Shown here piece by piece: positions 1 through 9,582 of a stretch of DNA of 64,000 nt. The translations under genes and the position numbers were made by a program. The notes under the pieces are model-generated. The model searched no databases and was not told where the DNA came from. It saw only the letters and a list, made by a program, of their open reading frames with translations. Positions within the stretch are counted from its first letter, which is position 1; every line of letters starts with the position of its first letter. Source of the DNA: Candidatus Roizmanbacteria bacterium RIFCSPLOWO2_01_FULL_40_13 (GTDB lineage Bacteria; Patescibacteriota; Microgenomatia; UBA1406; GWC2-37-13); the NCBI GenBank assembly GCA_001789745.1, contig MGAN01000004.1:64064-128063 (forward strand), in the 5' to 3' direction.

Positions 1-711
1 ATTAAAGATGTGGTGTTGCCAAAAGCCGGAGTAAGTTTTTAGATGAAAATCGTACCATGGCGCAATTGCAGAAAAAAATAATAATAATCCTAGCAAAAGA
101 TATAAAAAATTTTTTTTAAGTTTAAGTAGTTGCCCGAAATTTAGCCAAATGATTAAAATAACTGCCGAAACCCCAACCAATGTTTTGGTTAGGACCAGAC
201 CGGCCAATGCCAGCATGACAAGTGGAAAAAATTTAAAGTTATTTGCTGATTTTACGGACAAAAAAACTGTCAAAATATTAAAAAGGATAAAAATCGAGTC
301 AAGATTTCCTGACCTGACTCTGATCACATACCAAACAGAGGTTCCCATGATTAAAGCTGCGGCCACTCCGATTACCTTTTTTCCATATAACTCAATTGCG
401 GTCTTATAGATCAAAAGAATCGATAATAACCCCAACAGTGTAGAAGGAAATCTCGTAGAAAACTCATTGATTCCAAACAATTTATAAGAGATCGCCATCA
501 GCCAAAATCCCATCGGCGGATGATCAAAATAGGGTTTGCCATTCCACATCATTCTGATAAAATCTCCGCTTCTTGCCATTTCTCTGGCAATTGATCCGTA
601 CCAGGCCTCATCCCAACTCGCCAGTGTATTATAATCTAAACGATAAAAGAAGATCAGTCCGAATAATATGGTCAAAAAAATTATTGGGGTAGCGCTTTTT
701 ATCTTTGTCAT
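1..711 (-). CDS. GT39/ArnT-like membrane glycosyltransferase, N-terminal part (runs off window start; absent from ORF track)
   Basis: Reverse-strand translation from ATG at 711 is open to base 1: MTKIKSATPIIFLTILFGLIFFYRLDYNTLASWDEAWYGSIAREMARSGDFIRMMWNGKPYFDHPPMGFWLMAISYKLFG..., typical GT39 N-terminus (DEAWY, YFDHPP). Confidence 0.85.
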   Translation of the reverse strand, partial: MTKIKSATPIIFLTILFGLIFFYRLDYNTLASWDEAWYGSIAREMARSGDFIRMMWNGKPYFDHPPMGFWLMAISYKLFGINEFSTRFPSTLLGLLSILLIYKTAIELYGKKVIGVAAALIMGTSVWYVIRVRSGNLDSIFILFNILTVFLSVKSANNFKFFPLVMLALAGLVLTKTLVGVSAVILIIWLNFGQLLKLKKNFLYLLLGLLLFFSAIAPWYDFHLKTYSGFWQHHIFN

Positions 712-733
712 TTTTTCCTTTTTTGTTATTTTA

Positions 734-933
734 TACTTCGATAACTTAAGGATTGCAACCAAGTTACTCAGCATATACCCGTCTATACCCGTCTTAGTTG
801 ATTTTGCAAATTGTCAACTAAAGTTATCTTATCAAATCAACTTAGAGGAGTATATACTGATTGCGATTTCAATTAATAGAAGTATAATCCGCTATTTCGC
901 TCCGACGAGCTGCAAATCGGAGTAAGATGGGTA
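734..933 (+). mobile_element. Y-type two-hairpin element (TACTTCG...GATGGGTA) with X element nested inside; TA on both flanks (732-733, 934-935)
   Basis: Sequence comparison with copies at 14219, 17669 and 63054. Confidence 0.85.
786..884 (+). mobile_element. X-type two-hairpin element (99 bp) nested in Y
   Basis: TACCCGTCTTAGTTGATTTTGCAAATTGTCAACTAAAG...GAAGTA, TA on both sides (784-785, 885-886). Confidence 0.85.
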
Positions 934-935
934 TA

Positions 936-1053
936 GATTAAAACCGCTTTATTTTCATTTTTTGCTTCTATCTTTGCGGGCAATAACATTTTTACCCTGC
1001 CGGCATTCTCGCTGTTTCTTATTGTGAATAATTTACTTATCGGACAACATTAA
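936..1053 (+). pseudogene. Possible 3' gene remnant (IKTALFSFFASIFAGNNIFTLPAFSLFLIVNNLLIGQH*) beginning at the Y element boundary
   Basis: Open hydrophobic frame without a start codon, ending in TAA, abutting the repeat. Confidence 0.35.
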
Positions 1054-1054
1054 C

Positions 1055-2584
1055 TCACCTGAATATTAAGGTTGCTCCAATCATATTTGGATCCGAAGGA
1101 ACTTCTATCTCTTCTGGAGTTAACTCATATTTCTCTACGATAATTCCATTTTTATAAGCAAATATTTTTTTGGGTTTCTTTATTAACTTAACTTGTCCTG
1201 CTTTCCATCCGTCTACGCTTAAAAAGGGATTATCTGTTGGTGTCAAAATTAAATAAGTTATTTTTTTCTTTTGGAAAGAAAATGCTCTAAAATTTTTGAA
1301 TTCTTTCTGCCTATAATTCATCGCATATCTTTGGGTATATGCAAATTGGTCACCGCTAAAAATATAGTAACCGAAGTCCTGATCGGCATCAACGTAAATA
1401 TCGTTTGTCATTCTGTTATAAAATTTCCAGGATCCGCCATCTTCGCTAATAAAATCCGGGTTTTTAACCGTTTTTCCTATACCACTGGTAATATTTAAAA
1501 TCAAAGTCGATATAAAAATAAAATAAAAAAGTCTTCGATCGACGTATTTGTATAATGCTGCAAAAAACATGCTTAACAGTCCTAAAAACGGCCAATGATA
1601 ATATCCCCAAATCTGGCCTTTGAACCCCAGCGTCAATACCCAAAAACCCAAATAAAAGTAAACGAGCAATAGATAAAGTCTTCTGGATTTTGACTCTTTA
1701 CCTTTTGCCAACTCCTCACCTGCTTTAAAGAACATAAATAACAAAGGGATAAACAGAAACCATTTATTGAAAGTTAAAAATCCGAGTCCGTCGGTGAATA
1801 CTTTTCTTGTTCTATCGTCAAGCAAATTTAAAAAAGGCATTTCTACTTTGCCTGTATTTACTTTTCCGGTGATAAAATTAAAGATAGCTTTAGATTGTAG
1901 AAAGTCGTGCTTAAGATCAAATAGTATAAAAGTCGATAATGGTATCAAAATAATTAGAAAAGACAAAACATGCGAATATTTTTTACTTCTCAGCAAATGT
2001 CTTAAGACATGAATAAATGTAAGAATTAATAAGGGAACTCCAAAAGCCATTTGGAATTGAATGATCAAACCCAATATAAAAATGCCGCTTAACAGAAAAA
2101 TCTGTTTGCCGGTGTTTAAATATCGCCAGTATATATGGAAAAAAATAGGAGTGAGTACTAAAGCTCCCCAAGGATTATATAGCGAGCGAATATCGGCAGT
2201 TGTAGTTGCCGCGACCAATGTTACCGCGAAAAGTGATATTCGCTGATCTCTAAATAAATTTTGCGCTGTCATGAAAATTACAATTAGGTTTATTATCGAC
2301 AGCATCATCCAAAACCAACCAACTGTCACCGGATTTCCGGTGCCGATGACAAAAGCCGGGACATTTAAATACAACCATAATGGTCCATGAAAAACTCCGG
2401 GGATTCCGCCGGAACGAGGACCAATCAGGGTTAAAGGCTTGTTTTTTACGATATCTTCGATCAACAGGAAATCTCTGGCAATATCTGTATGAAATACAAT
2501 GCTGCCGTGAAATACATACCATCCGCTAATATAGATGCAAATCGCAGTTACAAGAAGCAATAAGATTCTTGTGATTATATTCAT
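1055..2584 (-). CDS. Multi-pass membrane glycosyltransferase, GT39/PMT-like
   Basis: 509 aa, HTDIARDF motif, many TM segments; homologous in its N-terminus to the divergent neighbour at 2626. Confidence 0.75.
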   Translation of the reverse strand: MNIITRILLLLVTAICIYISGWYVFHGSIVFHTDIARDFLLIEDIVKNKPLTLIGPRSGGIPGVFHGPLWLYLNVPAFVIGTGNPVTVGWFWMMLSIINLIVIFMTAQNLFRDQRISLFAVTLVAATTTADIRSLYNPWGALVLTPIFFHIYWRYLNTGKQIFLLSGIFILGLIIQFQMAFGVPLLILTFIHVLRHLLRSKKYSHVLSFLIILIPLSTFILFDLKHDFLQSKAIFNFITGKVNTGKVEMPFLNLLDDRTRKVFTDGLGFLTFNKWFLFIPLLFMFFKAGEELAKGKESKSRRLYLLLVYFYLGFWVLTLGFKGQIWGYYHWPFLGLLSMFFAALYKYVDRRLFYFIFISTLILNITSGIGKTVKNPDFISEDGGSWKFYNRMTNDIYVDADQDFGYYIFSGDQFAYTQRYAMNYRQKEFKNFRAFSFQKKKITYLILTPTDNPFLSVDGWKAGQVKLIKKPKKIFAYKNGIIVEKYELTPEEIEVPSDPNMIGATLIFR

Positions 2585-2625
2585 GTTTAGCTTTTGCTGG
2601 AAATGATAAAATATTTCCTGAATAT

Positions 2626-4053
2626 ATGCAATTGAAATATATATTATTTATTCCGGCTATTTTGCTAATTATTTTTCTTTATACCTATAAACTTTTTTAT
2701 ACTTTTAATTTTCATCCCGATTTCGCCCGGGACATCTACGATTTGCTCATGATCGTCCGTGGTAAACCAAGCCTAATCGGGCCCAAGTTGAGTTTTGGCG
2801 GTATTTATTCTGGACCTTACTATTACTACCTGTTGCTGCCGGTATTTTATCTTTCAAACCTGAACATTTATTCACTGCCGATCCTTAATGCTGTTTTTTT
2901 TGTTCTTGCTTTAGCCTTCTTTTATCTGTTTATCTCAAAAAAATACGGTGTCTTTTCGGCAATCTTAAGTACTTTAGCTTTCGCTTTTATTCCAATCTAT
3001 TTAACACACTCGCGCAGTCCCTGGAACGGGTCGTTTTATCTACCCCTGCTCCTGATTTTTCTGATATGGCTGTACTTTGGTAAATTCGGCCGGATTGAAT
3101 CATTTTTAATGGGTTTTTTAGCCGGTGTAATAACTTCTATACATCTTGTCAATTTTCCGCTGCTGATATTTTCGGCTGTCTTCTTATTTTATTTTCTCAA
3201 AAAAAGAAAAAATCTTGGTTTTTATTTTTACGGAATTTTGACGGCTTTCCTTCCTTTGATTATTTTTGAGTTTAGGCATAATTTTGTAATGCTAAAGAAT
3301 ACTTTTATCACAGGGTCTTATCTGAACTTTATTGAAAATAAAAATATACCTGATGCTGTCAGCGGAAATAAAAATGTTTTTAAAAACATCTTGTTTTTGG
3401 GTAAAAATCTGTCATTGCAACTTGGAGTAAATATCTTATTCTATTTCGGATTTTTTGCTTTCGTTTGGAACAGAATTAAATTTGAAAAAAATAAGTTCCT
3501 GATTAAATCCGTTTCCCTGCTCGTACCGCTTTATGCCTTATTACTTAGATATCAATTCGGCCAACATTATTTATTCCCGCTATCACTTGTAATTGCCTTT
3601 ACTGCAATAATCACAATCCTCAATTTAAAAAGTAAATGGTTATTGCTGGTTATTATACTGCTTGAACTTTACTCTTTTCCAAAAAATATCTACGGATTGG
3701 GCGCACGCAAACCCGAAAAATATGAAACTGCAGTGCGGTATGCAATAAACAAAAAAATAATTAAGGAAAACGAACCGTTTAATATAATCCAATACTCAGA
3801 AGAATATAGGATATATGTTCCTGTAGGACACGAGTACCGTTTCTTTTTTCTTAAGCACGGTTTTAAACCCAAATCCGAATTTGAATATAATTCATCCGAT
3901 ATTCTTCTGATATTTTCCGAAGCGGAAGAATTGGATATATTAAAATTAAACAGTTGGGAACTGGACCAATTCGGCAAAGAAAATTTACGCATATCAGAAA
4001 AATATCAAATCGGAGATATTACAATCTTTAAAATAAAAAAAACTTATGATTAA
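2626..4053 (+). CDS. Multi-pass membrane glycosyltransferase, GT39/PMT-like
   Basis: 475 aa, HPDFARDI motif, many TM segments. Confidence 0.75.
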   Translation: MQLKYILFIPAILLIIFLYTYKLFYTFNFHPDFARDIYDLLMIVRGKPSLIGPKLSFGGIYSGPYYYYLLLPVFYLSNLNIYSLPILNAVFFVLALAFFYLFISKKYGVFSAILSTLAFAFIPIYLTHSRSPWNGSFYLPLLLIFLIWLYFGKFGRIESFLMGFLAGVITSIHLVNFPLLIFSAVFLFYFLKKRKNLGFYFYGILTAFLPLIIFEFRHNFVMLKNTFITGSYLNFIENKNIPDAVSGNKNVFKNILFLGKNLSLQLGVNILFYFGFFAFVWNRIKFEKNKFLIKSVSLLVPLYALLLRYQFGQHYLFPLSLVIAFTAIITILNLKSKWLLLVIILLELYSFPKNIYGLGARKPEKYETAVRYAINKKIIKENEPFNIIQYSEEYRIYVPVGHEYRFFFLKHGFKPKSEFEYNSSDILLIFSEAEELDILKLNSWELDQFGKENLRISEKYQIGDITIFKIKKTYD

Positions 4054-4870
4054 TAAAAATATTTCCATTATAATTCATACCTTCAACGACGAAAAAAATA
4101 TAGTCGGTTGTATTAAATCGGCCAACTTGCTTTCGGATAAAGTAATTGCTATTGATATGGAAAGCTCCGATAAAACCGTGGATTTAACCGAAAAAAATGG
4201 AGCGGTTGCCTACTCATTTCCCAAATCAAATTATGTTGAACCCGCAAGAGAATTTGGCATAAGCAAAGTTGATTCTAACTGGGTATTGATTTTGGATTCT
4301 GACGAAAGAATGACGGCAGAATTAGCCAACGAAATAAAAAAAGTAATTGACGCTGGAAGTCATTCTGGCTTGTCCAAAATCGATTCTGGGGTCCCCCGCC
4401 GAGGCGGGGTCCCCAGAATTACTCCTACTCATTATAAAATCCCCCGCAAAAATATCTTCGGCAAAGTTAAGTGGTTAAAACACGGTGGTTGGTGGCCGGA
4501 TTATCAGATTAGACTCATCAACAAGAAATATTTTAGATCCTGGCCAAAACCAATACATTCATTTCCGGTTATTTCCGGAAATTTAGGCTATTTAGAAAAC
4601 CCGATTCTCCATTATTTTCACGGTGATCTTGAATCAATGGTCGGCAAAACAATTGTTTTCGAAGATATAGAATCTGACTTGCTTTTTAAGGCTCAAAAAA
4701 ATGTTAACACTTTAACTTTTTTTCGTAAATTTATGGGTGAACTTTATCGCAGACTCATCAGAAACTTAGGTTTTTTGGATGGGGAGCTTGGTATAATTGA
4801 ATTAATTTATCAAGCATTCTCAAAGACAATAACCTATATATACCTATATGAAAAAGGCCGCTCTCTATAA
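4046..4870 (+). CDS. GT2 family glycosyltransferase
   Basis: ISIIIHTFNDEKNI, LILDSDERM, HGGWWPDYQIRLI. Confidence 0.85.
   Translation: MINKNISIIIHTFNDEKNIVGCIKSANLLSDKVIAIDMESSDKTVDLTEKNGAVAYSFPKSNYVEPAREFGISKVDSNWVLILDSDERMTAELANEIKKVIDAGSHSGLSKIDSGVPRRGGVPRITPTHYKIPRKNIFGKVKWLKHGGWWPDYQIRLINKKYFRSWPKPIHSFPVISGNLGYLENPILHYFHGDLESMVGKTIVFEDIESDLLFKAQKNVNTLTFFRKFMGELYRRLIRNLGFLDGELGIIELIYQAFSKTITYIYLYEKGRSL
4383..4419. repeat. Near-perfect GC-rich palindrome inside the GT2 coding sequence
   Basis: ATTCTGGGGTCCCCCGCC-gag-GCGGGGTCCCCAGAAT. Confidence 0.85.
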
Positions 4871-5945
4871 TCCTTATCTTGATACGTTGGGCGGTGGTGA
4901 AAAACATGTCCTTTCAATACTTAAAGTCCTGCAAGAGGAGGGATTCGAAATCAGTATCTTCTGGGATAAACATCTTCAAAGTCAGATTGAAGATCGTTTT
5001 AGTCTTCAATTTAATCAAAAACTAAAGTTTTTACCAAATATCTTTAATCCTCAAGAGGCCAGGGTAACCGGGAATTTCATAAAGAAATTAATGATTTTAA
5101 GTGAGTTTGATATTTTTTTCTATGTTACCGATGGAAGTTATTTTTTATCATCCGCTAAAAAAAACTTTGTTTTTTGCATGGTGCCCTACAATAAACTTTA
5201 CCGGATGACGTTACTTAATAAACTAAAAACTTCAAATTTTCGATTTATTACCAACTCGAGGTTTACGCAAAGCTGGATGAAAAAATGGGATATAAATTCT
5301 GAAATAATTTATCCGTATCTTAATCAGGAATTTATCGATCTCAATATCCAGAATTTAAACAAAGGAAATACAATACTGTCAATCGGCAGATTTTATAGTC
5401 ATCTTCACTCTAAAAAACAATCTATTCTAATCAATTTGTTCAAAAAATTAAAACAACAAAATAAGTTGTTTAAACATTTTAAGCTAATTTTGGCCGGCGG
5501 ACTGAAAATAGAGGATAAAATTTATTTAAATAAATTGAAATCACAAGTTACAAATAGCAAAGATATAAAATTTAAAATAAATGTACCTTATCGAGAACTT
5601 ATCAATCTATACAAAAAGTCTTTAATTTATATTCATACCGCAGGCTACGGAGTTGATGAAAACAAAAACCCGCACCGGGTTGAACATCTGGGGATAGCGC
5701 CGCTTGAAGCTATGGCGAGCGGCTGTATCACGTTTTGTTATAATGCCGGAGGACCCAAAGAAATTATCCAAGACGGAAAAACTGGATTTCTTTTTGGTTC
5801 TCAATCGGAGTTGAATAAAAAACTGTTTAAAGTTTTATCCAATCTAAGTCTCCAAAATGAAATTAAGTCAGCTGCAAAAAAATTTGTTAAAGATAAATAT
5901 GGTTATGAGGTTTTTAGAAAAAGAGTGAAGGAGATAATTCTATGA
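4848..5945 (+). CDS. GT4-family glycosyltransferase
   Basis: NPYLDTLGGGEKHV N-terminus, HLGIAPLEAMASGCITFCYNAGGPKEII C-terminal motif. Confidence 0.85.
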   Translation: MKKAALYNPYLDTLGGGEKHVLSILKVLQEEGFEISIFWDKHLQSQIEDRFSLQFNQKLKFLPNIFNPQEARVTGNFIKKLMILSEFDIFFYVTDGSYFLSSAKKNFVFCMVPYNKLYRMTLLNKLKTSNFRFITNSRFTQSWMKKWDINSEIIYPYLNQEFIDLNIQNLNKGNTILSIGRFYSHLHSKKQSILINLFKKLKQQNKLFKHFKLILAGGLKIEDKIYLNKLKSQVTNSKDIKFKINVPYRELINLYKKSLIYIHTAGYGVDENKNPHRVEHLGIAPLEAMASGCITFCYNAGGPKEIIQDGKTGFLFGSQSELNKKLFKVLSNLSLQNEIKSAAKKFVKDKYGYEVFRKRVKEIIL

Positions 5946-6853
5946 TTTCAATTATCATTCCGGTCTATAAAAACTACGGGCTGTTTTTCAACAATCTTAG
6001 AAATAATCAAAAATATTTTGCCGGTTGTGAAGTAATAATCATGAATGATTATCCGCAAGAAAAAATCGCTAAAAAAGTAAAAGAAATAATTCCTAAGGCT
6101 GTTGCTGTCGACAATAAAAAAAATCTTGGATTTGCCAATAATATAAACTCTGGCGTCAAAAGAGCTAAAGGAGAATACGTTTTGCTTCTTAATTCCGATG
6201 TAATCCTCAAAGACGATTCATTTAAGAAAACTGTTGAACAATTTAAGCAGGATAACAAAGTATTTGCATTGTCTTTTGCTCAATACGAATCGGATGGAAA
6301 ACTCGTGGGGGGTAATCGGGGATATTTTATGAATGGATTGATAAACCATATGCGACAAGCAAAAACCGACGATAGAAAAGTGATTTTCAATTTCTGGGCC
6401 GACGGTGGTTCATCAATTTTCAAAAAAGATCTTTTTCTCAAATTGGGTTCTTTTGATAGATTATATAACCCGTTCTATTGGGAGGATGTGGATCTGTCTT
6501 ATCGCGCCTGGAAAGCCGGATATAAAGTATATTATTGTTCTCAGGTCAAGGTACGACACTATCATGAATCTACTATCGGTAAATATTTCCAAAAAACTTC
6601 AATTCTAAAAACTGCCTACCGTAATCAATTTATCTTTAACTGGAAAAATTTGACAGATAAAGACTTTATTCTAAACCATTTACTTGCGTTACCAAAATTG
6701 TTGCTCATTTCACTTGTTAGAGGTAATTGGCCTTTTCTGCAAGGATTTTTTTTAGCTTTATTCAAATTGCCAAAAGTAATTAAATCAAGAAAGAAGACGC
6801 TAAAATTCTTTAAAAAAACAGATAAAGAAATTTTAGCTTTATTTAAAAAATGA
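5942..6853 (+). CDS. GT2 family glycosyltransferase (rhamnosyltransferase-like)
   Basis: ISIIIPVYKNYG, NLGFANNINSGVKRAKGEYVLLLNSDV, FYWEDVDLSYRAWKAGYKV. Confidence 0.9.
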   Translation: MISIIIPVYKNYGLFFNNLRNNQKYFAGCEVIIMNDYPQEKIAKKVKEIIPKAVAVDNKKNLGFANNINSGVKRAKGEYVLLLNSDVILKDDSFKKTVEQFKQDNKVFALSFAQYESDGKLVGGNRGYFMNGLINHMRQAKTDDRKVIFNFWADGGSSIFKKDLFLKLGSFDRLYNPFYWEDVDLSYRAWKAGYKVYYCSQVKVRHYHESTIGKYFQKTSILKTAYRNQFIFNWKNLTDKDFILNHLLALPKLLLISLVRGNWPFLQGFFLALFKLPKVIKSRKKTLKFFKKTDKEILALFKK

Positions 6854-8463
6854 AGAAAAAGACATTATTAACACTTGCCGTCTGCGTTTTAACCTCGCTG
6901 TTCCTCCATTTTTATAATATCAATGAGATTCCGCCTTGCATCAATGCCGACGAGGCAGCTTTCGGCTATAATGCCTATTCTATCTTAAAAACAGGCAGAG
7001 ATGAATATGGAGCTTATATGCCTCTTAGATTCAAATCGTTCGAAGATTACAAGCTTCCTCTCTACACTTATTTTTCTGTTCCTATTGTTGCCATATTTGG
7101 CTTAAATGATTTTTCTACTCGTGCATTAAATATATTTATTGGGATTTTATTCGTTCCTCTGATTTACTTACTTGCTAAAGAATTTTTTAAAAACGGAGTG
7201 GTCGCTTTACTCTCTGCATTTTTTACCTCTCTTTCACCGGGAATATACTTATTGTCACGGCATGCACATGAAGGAGTGATTGGGACATTTTTTCTTTTGC
7301 TGAGTCTTTTATTTTTAGTTAAATATCTTAAGTCTCCTCAACCTAAATACTTTGTCTTGATAAATTTATTCCTGCTTTTAAATGCATTTTCTTACCAAAC
7401 CGGTCGCATTTATCTTATTTTTTTCTTTTTACTTCAACTCTACCTAATTTTTTTCTTAAAAAAATTCAGACTGGTAAATAGAACTTCTAAAATTTTACTG
7501 CTTTTGCTGACGGTTATATTCGCCATATTTTTTGATTTTAAATACGGTTTAAATCGTGTCAACAATCTATTTTTTTTCAAAAATTCCGGTTTTCACTTAA
7601 GAACCACCGAGTATTTAAGTGAACACCCAAACAGAATTATTCATAATAAATTAACAGAGGCCGTGCGCGATGTAAGCTATCGATATCTTAGTCAGTTTTC
7701 ACCCGAATATCTGGTTATAAACGGTGATACCAACTGGAGATTTGGTTTTCCACAGCTTGGTCTTTTTACCGTGATCGAATACTTTTTATTCTTCGTTGGT
7801 TTGTATTATCTTTTTAAAAATAAAGAACAATTCCGATATTTGCTAATTTTTTTGATTTTTATCACTCCGATTAATAACGCTCTAACTTGGCAAAGCCCTT
7901 CACTCATCAGGACCTACGCGCTTTTATTTCCGCTCATCCTGGTCATTGCTTACGGAATTTATTACGGATACTTCAGGATCCCAAGCGGGAAATTGAAATT
8001 AATTTTTAGTATTTGTTTATTTGTCGGATTTGCATTTTTTAAAGTAATTACTTGGGATCTCTATTTCAACCATTACCCCAAAAGAGCTATGACTGTGCGG
8101 GCCTGGCAGTGCGGTTATAAAGAGTTGGTCGACTATGTAAGGAAAAATTATGATAAATACGACAAATTTTATATTACCGACCGCCACGGACAACCCTATA
8201 TCTATTTTCTTTACTACTGGCCATTTGATCCGGCTACTTACCAAAAACAGGCTAAAATATCCTCCCCCGACCAGTACGGTTTCGGACAGGTGGGAAGATT
8301 TGATAAGTTTGAGTTCACTTCCAAACTGGATTTGAGTCTGAAAAAAACTGTATTTGTTGGTTATCCAGAACTGTTTAACCACGCAAAAGAAGATGTCTTA
8401 AATAAAATCAAAAAAATAAAAGTTGGAACGGAAGAGATCTTTTGGATTTATGAATCAAACTAG
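6850..8463 (+). CDS. GT39/ArnT-like membrane glycosyltransferase
   Basis: 537 aa, INADEAAFGYNAYSILKTGRDEYG, multi-TM. Confidence 0.8.
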   Translation: MKKKTLLTLAVCVLTSLFLHFYNINEIPPCINADEAAFGYNAYSILKTGRDEYGAYMPLRFKSFEDYKLPLYTYFSVPIVAIFGLNDFSTRALNIFIGILFVPLIYLLAKEFFKNGVVALLSAFFTSLSPGIYLLSRHAHEGVIGTFFLLLSLLFLVKYLKSPQPKYFVLINLFLLLNAFSYQTGRIYLIFFFLLQLYLIFFLKKFRLVNRTSKILLLLLTVIFAIFFDFKYGLNRVNNLFFFKNSGFHLRTTEYLSEHPNRIIHNKLTEAVRDVSYRYLSQFSPEYLVINGDTNWRFGFPQLGLFTVIEYFLFFVGLYYLFKNKEQFRYLLIFLIFITPINNALTWQSPSLIRTYALLFPLILVIAYGIYYGYFRIPSGKLKLIFSICLFVGFAFFKVITWDLYFNHYPKRAMTVRAWQCGYKELVDYVRKNYDKYDKFYITDRHGQPYIYFLYYWPFDPATYQKQAKISSPDQYGFGQVGRFDKFEFTSKLDLSLKKTVFVGYPELFNHAKEDVLNKIKKIKVGTEEIFWIYESN

Positions 8464-8512
8464 GCAGATCTTACTTCTGCATGGCTTTTTTTATTGTTGA
8501 AGCAAAATAGTA

Positions 8513-8612
8513 TACCCGTCTTAGTTGATTTTGCAAATTGTCAACTAAAGTTATCTTATCAAATCAACTAAGGAGGGGTATATACTGATTGCGATTTCAA
8601 TTAATAGAAGTA
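8513..8612 (+). mobile_element. X-type two-hairpin element
   Basis: Nearly identical to X at 786-884 and 38052-38151. Confidence 0.9.
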
Positions 8613-8660
8613 CATCTTATTTTAACAATAATTCTGGAGGAGCCAGAATGACATGCTGTT

Positions 8661-9317
8661 TCAAACGAACAGTATGATTGAAAGATTGTAGAAGGCATGG
8701 ATAAAGATCGGTACAAACAAATTCTTCCTATCCAAAAACATAAAAGAGTTTACCAGACTCAACATCAGATCCGTTCCCATAAAAAGTAGCAATAAATCAC
8801 CTGTTAATTTATGATTGGTAAAGAGGATGGGCACATGAAGAAAGAAAAATAATACGCTTGCAAAAAAAGATGAGGTATAGATGTTTTTTGATTCCTCATA
8901 AAGTCTTTTGAGAATAAAACCTCTTGAGAGAATTTCTTCTGAAATTCCAGTGGCTAGGGCTAAAGCGATCATTACGGATATCTCCTGTAAACTCAATGAC
9001 CTCTGAAAAAGTACCAAGCTTTTAAACTTAATTGTATTAGCCAACACTGCAGAGAATGAAAAAATCAAGCCGACCGCTATGCTGATTAAAATATCCGAAG
9101 CAGGGAACTTGAAACTAAGATTAATTGATTTAAAGAAAGTTTTTTTCTCAATTTTTCTGATGTAATAATATACCGGTAAGATAAAAACCAATGGTTTAGC
9201 AATAAATTCGTCTAACCACTCCGGTAGTCTAAATTTAGCCCTATATACAGACCAAATAATTAAAATCACTGCCCAGAGATTAAGCGCCCTTTGGGTTGCG
9301 GTTACCTTAGACTTCAT
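8661..9317 (-). CDS. CPBP-family intramembrane glutamic endopeptidase (CAAX protease-like)
   Basis: EEILSRGFILKRLYE, FFASVLFFFLHVP, FIHAFYNLS motifs. Confidence 0.85.
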   Translation of the reverse strand: MKSKVTATQRALNLWAVILIIWSVYRAKFRLPEWLDEFIAKPLVFILPVYYYIRKIEKKTFFKSINLSFKFPASDILISIAVGLIFSFSAVLANTIKFKSLVLFQRSLSLQEISVMIALALATGISEEILSRGFILKRLYEESKNIYTSSFFASVLFFFLHVPILFTNHKLTGDLLLLFMGTDLMLSLVNSFMFLDRKNLFVPIFIHAFYNLSIILFV

Positions 9318-9360
9318 TAGTCAAAATGTACTCCATTTTTTTAGATAAATCAACCAATCA

Positions 9361-9582
9361 TTAAACACCGCGCAGAAGCGTTGCGAGTCTCATCTTCAAA
9401 ACACGGGCAATTTTATTAAGTATTTTGACAGAAGGATTTGCCTTGCCCTCTTCAATTCTGGCAAGATATGTCCTGTCGATATCAGACAGAAGAGCCAACT
9501 GTTCTTGTGAAAGCTTCCTTCTACGTCTAATACTTATTATTTTTTTACCCAATCGCTGATAGAAGAAGTTACCTCGGCCCAT
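9361..9582 (-). CDS. XRE-family HTH regulator
   Basis: LGKKIISIRRRRKLSQEQLALLSDIDRTYLARIEEGKANPSVKILNKIARVL. Confidence 0.9.
   Translation of the reverse strand: MGRGNFFYQRLGKKIISIRRRRKLSQEQLALLSDIDRTYLARIEEGKANPSVKILNKIARVLKMRLATLLRGV

Noticed and set aside
668-925. 85-aa + strand ORF over the Y/X composite
   Set aside because: Lies across the repeat and antisense to the 1-711 GT39 start; not protein-like.
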